The notes beneath the pieces were generated by a model. It searched no databases, was not told the DNA's origin, and saw only the letters and a list, made by a program, of their open reading frames with translations. Shown here piece after piece: positions 5,772 to 11,199 of a stretch of 11,199 bases of DNA; position 1 is the first letter of the stretch, and every line of letters starts with the position of its first letter. The DNA is from Woeseiaceae bacterium. Its GTDB lineage: Bacteria > Pseudomonadota > Gammaproteobacteria > Steroidobacterales > Woeseiaceae. The position numbers and the translations under genes are program-made. The stretch is from the NCBI GenBank assembly GCA_013138675.1, contig WTCH01000253.1:1-11199 (forward strand), read 5' to 3'.

Positions 5772-7640
5772 TTGTTGCGTTGCCGCTCATTTTCTGTCGT
5801 TCTTTGTTTTCTGTTGTTGGCCTTAGTGCCAACGGCATACGCTGCCAAGAACGACCCTGAACCGATTGTCGTGAAGGACCCGCACTATGGCGAGGTCCTT
5901 TTCCACTTTTATAAGGAAGATTACTTCCCGGCCATCGTGCGACTTTTGGCGGCGCAGCAACAGGGTCTGCTTAGCGAGCATGCAGAACAGTCTGAGCTAT
6001 TGCTCGGTGGTCTGTATCTTTCCTACGGACATCATCTCGAGGCTGCGGTCATCTTTGAGCGCCTTCTGGCGGACAATGTCGATCTGGAGACTCGTGATCG
6101 CACCTGGTTTTTCCTGGCCAAAATCTGGCTGCAACGCGGCTATCTCGACAAGTCGCAGGAAGCGATTTCCTACCTGAGTGAAGACCTGCCCGACAACCTG
6201 CGGCGTGAAGCTCAGATGCTGCAGTCGCAGATTTATATCAACAGTGGCCAGTACGAGCGTGCAATCGCTTTGCTGCAAAATTGGAAAGGCAGAACAGAAT
6301 GGGCCAGCTACGCCAAGTTCAATCTCGGCGTCGCCATGGTGCGCAGTGGCAATGTCGCCGGCGCCGAACAGATTCTGAGCGAGCTCGGCGAACTCAACCC
6401 TTTCAATGAGGAAATGGCGTCCCTGCGCGACAAGGCAAACCTCGCGCTTGGCTATGCGCTGTTGCAGGATGGCCGGCCGCTCGCCGCCAAGGAACCGTTG
6501 CAGCGCGTGAGGCTTGAAGGCCCGTTTTCGAACAAGGCTCTGCTGGGCATCGGCTGGGCAGATGCAGAATCTGAAAATTACCGGCGCGCACTGGTGCCGT
6601 GGATGGAATTACGCAGTCGCGATTTGCTCGATCCAGCGGTGCAGGAGTCCATGCTTGCTATTCCGTACGCGCTCGGCCAGCTCGAATCAATAAGCCAGGC
6701 AGCGGATCACTATCTCAACGCGATCGAGGCATTTTACGAGGAAGCCAATCGCATCGACCGTACGATCGGCTTCATCGAGTCCGGCGACATCTTCAACCAG
6801 TTTCTCACCGACGATCCGCTCGATAGCACGGGCTGGTTCTGGCAGCTGGAGCAGTTGCCTGAGGGGCCCGAGTCCCGCTACCTGTACCACTTGCTGGCAA
6901 CGCATGAATTCCAGGAAGGTCTGAAGAATTATCGGGACCTGCACTACCTCAATAACAACCTCGAGCAATGGCAGGGCAGCGTCGATGTGTTTGCCAACAT
7001 GCTCGAGACGCGCAAGCAGGCCTACGATGAGCGACTGCCGCGAGTCGAGGACGCGCTGTCCCGTGCCGACATCGACGCCATGGTGCAGCGAAAATTTGAA
7101 TTCGATGCGCAGCTCGATGAAGTCGAACAAGGCCATGACTGGCTCGCGCTCGCCAACGAACGAGAGTTCGAGATGTGGGGCGAGATAGCGGGTTTTGAGA
7201 GTACGCCGGCGCTCAGGGTGGATATTCCCGAAGCCGATGAGGTTCGAGATAAGGTCATGTTGCTCAAGGGTGTGTTGCAGTGGCAGCTAGAGCGGGACTT
7301 CAAGGACCGCGTGTGGCGCGAACGCCGCGATGTACGCAAGACCGGTGAGGCACTCGTCGAAGCGCAGCGCTCGCGGCGGAAAATCGACGATTCGATGCGC
7401 AACGAACCGTTGCGTTTTGAGGAATTCAGCAATCGCGTTTACGGTCTCGGCCCGAAAATCGACGGCATGCAGCTGCGTGTTGCCGAGGCAATGGGCGAAC
7501 AGCGCTCGTTTCTTGAGTCGATTGCGGTTGGCGAATTGCGGGCACAGAAGCAACGGCTGGACGCATACACGGTACAGGCGCGCTTCGCGCTGGCCGCAAT
7601 TTACGATCTTGCCGCAGCAGGGGACGGAGCAGGCGAATGA
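5772..7640 (+). CDS. Exported helical-repeat (TPR-like) protein, 622 residues
   Basis: The TTG start at 5772 has GGAG 6 bases upstream; the next codon is also TTG and is an alternative. Residues 1-24 are a signal peptide (VVLCFLLLALVPTAYA). From about 40 to 280 the protein is built of degenerate TPR-type helix pairs, for example FHFYKEDYFPAIVRLLAA, LGGLYLSYGHHLEAAVIFER, SQIYINSGQYERAIALLQ and FNLGVAMVRSGNVAGAEQIL. Residues 290-480 look helical without clear repeats and contain several Trp. Residues 485-600 are long charged helices, probably coiled coil, closing with QARFALAAIYDLAA. Both cysteines lie in the signal peptide. TPR proteins are scaffolds with no catalytic role. The stop overlaps the next ATG (ATGA), so translation is probably coupled. 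It resembles periplasmic TPR parts of envelope machines, but I cannot assign an orthologue. Confidence 0.87.
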   Translation: MLRCRSFSVVLCFLLLALVPTAYAAKNDPEPIVVKDPHYGEVLFHFYKEDYFPAIVRLLAAQQQGLLSEHAEQSELLLGGLYLSYGHHLEAAVIFERLLADNVDLETRDRTWFFLAKIWLQRGYLDKSQEAISYLSEDLPDNLRREAQMLQSQIYINSGQYERAIALLQNWKGRTEWASYAKFNLGVAMVRSGNVAGAEQILSELGELNPFNEEMASLRDKANLALGYALLQDGRPLAAKEPLQRVRLEGPFSNKALLGIGWADAESENYRRALVPWMELRSRDLLDPAVQESMLAIPYALGQLESISQAADHYLNAIEAFYEEANRIDRTIGFIESGDIFNQFLTDDPLDSTGWFWQLEQLPEGPESRYLYHLLATHEFQEGLKNYRDLHYLNNNLEQWQGSVDVFANMLETRKQAYDERLPRVEDALSRADIDAMVQRKFEFDAQLDEVEQGHDWLALANEREFEMWGEIAGFESTPALRVDIPEADEVRDKVMLLKGVLQWQLERDFKDRVWRERRDVRKTGEALVEAQRSRRKIDDSMRNEPLRFEEFSNRVYGLGPKIDGMQLRVAEAMGEQRSFLESIAVGELRAQKQRLDAYTVQARFALAAIYDLAAAGDGAGE

Positions 7641-10459
7641 ACGCACGTTTCCTCATTCTACTGGCACTTATCCTGATTGGGACATCGGCTCAAGCCGACA
7701 ACATCAAGAAGCGGGATACGATTGCGAGCCTCGAAGACAAAGATGTGGAGATTCGTACCGGCAAGGTCATCGTAGGCAGCACAGACCTGGCACGTGACAA
7801 CTACCGCGCGTTTCTTGACCTCGTTTCCGAAGATCCTGAACTGCGCTCCGAGGCGATGCGCCGTCTGGGTGACCTCGAGCTCGATGCTACAGAGGCGGAG
7901 CAGCTCTCCACTAACATCGATACGCTGAATCACGAGAGCTTCAACAATGCGATTCAGCTTTACCAGCAATTGCTCGAGTCGTATCCCGACTATCGCCGCA
8001 ATGACACGGTTCTCTATCAGCTCGCTCGCGCTTATGAAATGGGGGGGCGCAACGATGAAGCGCTGGTCGTCCTGAACGAACTGGTCGATAAGTACCCGGG
8101 CACAGAGCTGATCGACGAGGTTCAGTTCCGTCGCGGTGAGATGCTATTCCTGCGCAAGAATTACAACGATGCCGAGCTGGCGTACAAAGACGTCATCGCT
8201 TACGGTGACGCATCGCGTTTCTACGAGCAATCGCTGTACAAACTCGGCTGGGCGCAGTTCAAGCTGGGATGGAATGAAGAAAGCCTCGCTCCGTTCTTCG
8301 AATTGCTTGATCGAAATATTCGCAACATCGAATTACAGGAAGGTGAGAACCGGCTGGAGCAGTTGAGTCGTGCCAACCAGGAACTCGTTGAAGATGCTTT
8401 TCGCGTATTGAGTATCAGCTTCTCCTACATGCAAGGCGCTGACAGCATTACCGAGTTTTTGAATTCACAGGGCCAGCCGGAGTTCGCGTACGTCATTTAT
8501 ATGAACCTCGGAGACCTGTTCCTCGAGAAAGAGCGATTCCAGGACGCGGCCCAAACGTATGAGGCCTTTGTCGAGCTAGACCCATACCATCCGAAGTCGC
8601 CACTGTTGCAGGTCGAGGTTATCGAGTCCTACAAGCGGGGCGGTTTTCCAAGCCTGGTGCTCGAGGGCAAGAAAGGTTTTATTGAACGCTACGGTATGGA
8701 CGGTGATTTCTGGATACGCAATCCGCGTGCCGAGAACACCGGTGTAGAGGCACATCTCAAGGCGAACCTGACGGATCTTGCCAAGTACTACCACGCCGAG
8801 GCGCAAAAAGACGGCGAACGTGCCGACTACCAGGAAGCAGCTCGCTACTACCGCAAGTACCTTGCGTACTTCCCAGGCGAGCCCGACACGGCCAATACGA
8901 ATTTCCTGCTGGCCGAGATTCTGTTCGAAAGCGAGCAGTATGACGAAGCAACGGTCGAGTACGAAAGAGCGGCCTACGAGTATCCGACGCATGAGCGCTC
9001 GGCCGAGGCCGCGTATGCAGCGATTCTCGCGTATCGTGAGCACGAGCAGCGACTGACGGACCCGGCCGATACGGAGGCGAAAGTGGCCTGGCATCAGCGC
9101 TACCTGGACAGCGGCCTGAAATTTGCCGACACCTTCCCGCAACACCCCGAATCGGGTGCCGTGTTGACCACCGTTGCCGAAGATCTGTTCGCACAGAACC
9201 AGTTCGACCTGGCAATTGCAGTGAGCCAGATAATTGTCGCCAAGCAACCACCGGTCAAACCCGAACTTGCCAGAACGGCCTGGACCGTCATTGCGCATTC
9301 GCAATTCGACCTCGATAATTTTGCGGTTGCCGAGGACTCGTATTACCAGCTGCGCACCTTCACACCTGCTGACGATGTTGTTGCAGCTCAGGAGATCAAG
9401 GATCGCATCGCGTCGTCGATCTACAAGCAGGGTGAGCAAGCCCGTGACGCTGGCGATCTCGAAACTGCCGTTACTCATTTCCGCCGCCTGGGCCAGGTTG
9501 TTCCGGATTCGGATATTCGGGCGACGGCTGAGTACGACGCTGCGGCAGCTCTGATTAACCTTGCGGCGTGGGATCGTGCATCGGGCGTGCTCGAACAGTT
9601 CCGCACGGATTATCCGGACAGTGAATTCGCAGATGATATTACCCAAAAACTCGCGGTCACCTACCTCGAGGCTGGACGCGGCATGCAGGCTGCACAGGAA
9701 TTCGAGCGCATCGCTGTATCTGCCTCGAGCACCGACGATGTGCGTCGTGAAGCACTGTGTAAAGCGGCGGAATTGTACAAAGAGAGCAATACGACCACGA
9801 GCGAGCAGCGCGTACTCGAGACCATCATCGTGTCGTATCCAAACCCACTGTCTGAATCGGTCGAAGCTCGCTACCGGTTACTTGAAATCTCACGTGCGGC
9901 CGGGGATGACGCGGCAGTGACGGCGCGACTCCAGGAATTGATACGGGTGGATGCGACGGCTGGGCCACAGCGATCCGATCGAACGAAGTACATCGCCGCG
10001 ACGGCCTCACTGGAGCTCGCGGAACCCGTGCTGAGGCGATTCATGGTCGTCAAGCTGAATCAGCCGCTTGCCGACAGCCTGAAGCTCAAACGCTCACTGA
10101 TGGAAGACGTGATCAAGGTCTACACCGATGCGGCTGACTACGGCGTTGCCGAAGTGACTACGGCTGCAACCTATCGACTCGGTGAGGTGTACGAACAGTT
10201 CAGCTCGGACCTACTGGATTCCGAGCGACCGGCAAACCTCGATGAAGCGGCGATGGAGCAATACGAATTGCTGCTCGAGGAGCAAATGTACCCATTTGAG
10301 GAAAAGGCAATCGATTTGTACAAGGCGAATGCAGATCGTGCACCCGATGGGGTGTATGACGAATGGGTGAAGAGAAGTTTTGACCGCCTCGCCGGCCTGA
10401 TGCCGGCGCGGTACGCGAAATCGGAGCGCGCAGAAGATGCCGTTACAGCGCTTTATTGA
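7637..10459 (+). CDS. Large exported TPR protein, 940 residues, with conserved C-terminal cap
   Basis: The ATG at 7637 has GGAG 7 bases upstream. Residues 1-20 are a signal peptide ending GTSAQA. TPR pairs run through most of the protein, many of the type spaced by YP, as in CpoB/YbgF and BamD. Examples are VLYQLARAYEMGGRNDEALV (from about 124), FRRGEMLFLRKNYNDAELAY, MNLGDLFLEKERFQDAAQTY, FLLAEILFESEQYDEATVEY (near 424-443) and LAVTYLEAGRGMQAAQEFER. Residues about 815-927 are a different conserved-looking cap with YPFEEKAIDLY (885-895) and YDEWVKRSFDRL (907-918), then MPARY. The protein is acidic and I see one cysteine in the mature part (EALCKAAEL). It probably acts as a long periplasmic scaffold. 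By length and position it could be a counterpart of GltD/AgmU-type TPR proteins, but that is inference. Confidence 0.9.
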   Translation: MNARFLILLALILIGTSAQADNIKKRDTIASLEDKDVEIRTGKVIVGSTDLARDNYRAFLDLVSEDPELRSEAMRRLGDLELDATEAEQLSTNIDTLNHESFNNAIQLYQQLLESYPDYRRNDTVLYQLARAYEMGGRNDEALVVLNELVDKYPGTELIDEVQFRRGEMLFLRKNYNDAELAYKDVIAYGDASRFYEQSLYKLGWAQFKLGWNEESLAPFFELLDRNIRNIELQEGENRLEQLSRANQELVEDAFRVLSISFSYMQGADSITEFLNSQGQPEFAYVIYMNLGDLFLEKERFQDAAQTYEAFVELDPYHPKSPLLQVEVIESYKRGGFPSLVLEGKKGFIERYGMDGDFWIRNPRAENTGVEAHLKANLTDLAKYYHAEAQKDGERADYQEAARYYRKYLAYFPGEPDTANTNFLLAEILFESEQYDEATVEYERAAYEYPTHERSAEAAYAAILAYREHEQRLTDPADTEAKVAWHQRYLDSGLKFADTFPQHPESGAVLTTVAEDLFAQNQFDLAIAVSQIIVAKQPPVKPELARTAWTVIAHSQFDLDNFAVAEDSYYQLRTFTPADDVVAAQEIKDRIASSIYKQGEQARDAGDLETAVTHFRRLGQVVPDSDIRATAEYDAAAALINLAAWDRASGVLEQFRTDYPDSEFADDITQKLAVTYLEAGRGMQAAQEFERIAVSASSTDDVRREALCKAAELYKESNTTTSEQRVLETIIVSYPNPLSESVEARYRLLEISRAAGDDAAVTARLQELIRVDATAGPQRSDRTKYIAATASLELAEPVLRRFMVVKLNQPLADSLKLKRSLMEDVIKVYTDAADYGVAEVTTAATYRLGEVYEQFSSDLLDSERPANLDEAAMEQYELLLEEQMYPFEEKAIDLYKANADRAPDGVYDEWVKRSFDRLAGLMPARYAKSERAEDAVTALY

Positions 10460-11108
10460 GCATCGCACGGGGGCTCGGTCGCGGCTCAAGCCGCTCCTAC
10501 TCCTGTGGAGCGCGCTGGTCGTGGCTGGTTGTGCCTCATCGGGCGGCCCGGCACCCGCAGAGCGCCGCAGTCAGTCGTCTGAGACTGTCGCGGTGCAGCA
10601 CCCGGAGATTTCGGCGCAGGCGCAAACGCTGTTCGAACAGGCCGTTGCCGTTATGGCGTCGGGCGACTTCATCGAAGCGGAGCTGCGCCTGAAGGAATTC
10701 CTGCTGCAATACCCGGCTTACCCCGGTGCGCACGTCAATCTGGCCATCATTCACGGCCAAAACGGCAACGAGAAGGCCGCGCAGGCCTCTGTTGACGCGG
10801 CTTTGGCGTTAAATCCCAATCATCCGGCAGCCCTCAACCAGCAGGGCATGCTGCTTCGCAGAAATGGCAATTTTATTGAGGCAGAAGCCGCTTATTTGAA
10901 GGCCGTCACAGCTTCACCCGATTACGCCTTGGCACACTACAACCTGGGTGTTCTCAACGAACTGTATCTGCAGCGTCTGGATGTTGCATTGCAACATTTC
11001 GAGATTTACCAGGGGCTCGTGGGAAATGACGCACAAGTTGAGAAATGGATCAAAGATCTGACGCGCCGTGTGGCGGCGAGTCAGCGTACGGCAAACGTGG
11101 CGGAATGA
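10437..11108 (+). CDS. TPR outer-membrane lipoprotein
   Basis: The product is 223 residues. The ATG at 10437 lies inside the end of the preceding gene (23-base overlap), with GGAG 10 bases upstream. A long basic front (RTGARSRLK) precedes the core PLLLLWSALVVAGC, so C32 should be lipidated. Residue +2 is Ala rather than Asp, which predicts sorting to the outer membrane. A Ser/Pro-rich linker follows to about residue 60. Four TPRs follow at about 63-96, 97-130, 131-164 and 165-198, with clear motifs such as AHVNLAIIHGQNGNEKAAQA, GMLLRRNGNFIEAEAAYLKA and AHYNLGVLNELYLQRLDVAL. The end contains KWIKDLTRR. It probably anchors or organises the two larger TPR proteins at the outer membrane. Small TPR lipoproteins of this type include PilF/PilW-like and AglT/GltE-like proteins; the neighbours favour the second, without proof. 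Confidence 0.92.
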   Translation: MPLQRFIEHRTGARSRLKPLLLLWSALVVAGCASSGGPAPAERRSQSSETVAVQHPEISAQAQTLFEQAVAVMASGDFIEAELRLKEFLLQYPAYPGAHVNLAIIHGQNGNEKAAQASVDAALALNPNHPAALNQQGMLLRRNGNFIEAEAAYLKAVTASPDYALAHYNLGVLNELYLQRLDVALQHFEIYQGLVGNDAQVEKWIKDLTRRVAASQRTANVAE

Positions 11109-11199
11109 CGGACATGAGTACTGCATCACTCAAAGTATTCGGCCCCCGATTCATGCTAGCCATGTTGTTGGCGACGTTTGCCAGTTTTGCACAGGATGC
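11105..11199 (+). CDS. Start of another exported protein, truncated by the window edge
   Basis: The ATG at 11105 overlaps the preceding stop (ATGA), and the frame stays open for 31 codons to the edge. An ATG at 11114, with GGA 9 bases upstream, is an equally good start. The visible part is a signal peptide: a short polar front, SLKVFGPR, then FMLAMLLATFASFA and a likely cut before QD. The mature protein is not visible, so no family can be named. The coupling suggests it belongs to the same functional unit as the TPR genes. Confidence 0.75.
   Translation, partial: MTDMSTASLKVFGPRFMLAMLLATFASFAQD

Noticed and set aside
8576..9646. Long open frame (356 codons) on the minus strand inside the 940-residue TPR gene
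   Set aside because: It is antisense to a well-supported TPR protein, its translation has no recognisable domain or signal, and codon bias in the plus-strand gene explains the lack of stops.

Overview
The window looks like a chromosomal segment of a Gram-negative bacterium, most likely a gammaproteobacterium. The GC content is moderate to high, most products carry signal peptides, and one is a lipoprotein with an outer-membrane-type lipobox. The lineage call is inference from gene content and composition. No RNA genes, insertion sequences, CRISPR arrays or signs of recent transfer were seen.

Region 1 (1-3254, minus strand) is a three-gene unit read right to left: lemA, a 642-residue M48 metalloprotease with four membrane segments and a TerB-like C-terminal extension, and a SYLF-domain (YSC84/DUF500) exported protein that runs off the left edge. 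It looks like an envelope quality-control or stress unit. The likely true lemA start is a GTG at 3254 with a strong AAGGAG site. This start overlaps the divergent apbE start at 3245 by 10 bases, so each gene's control region probably lies inside the other.

Region 2 (3245-4678, plus strand) holds an ApbE-type FAD:protein FMN transferase and then a 405-base gap. The gap contains a 7-base inverted repeat, a weak promoter candidate, a CRP-like site and a 14-base perfect palindrome.

Region 3 (4679-11199, plus strand) is a tightly packed run of six genes with gaps of 28 bases or less, or with overlaps. They are a TlpA-type thioredoxin, an unrecognised exported coiled-coil/beta protein, a 622-residue exported helical-repeat protein, a 940-residue exported TPR protein, a TPR lipoprotein, and the first 31 codons of another exported protein. 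Except for the thioredoxin, these look like parts of a periplasmic/outer-membrane scaffold. The layout recalls the TPR components of Tol/Exb-powered envelope machines such as the Myxococcus Agl/Glt system. That link is a hypothesis, because no ExbB/ExbD-type motor gene is visible before the window ends.
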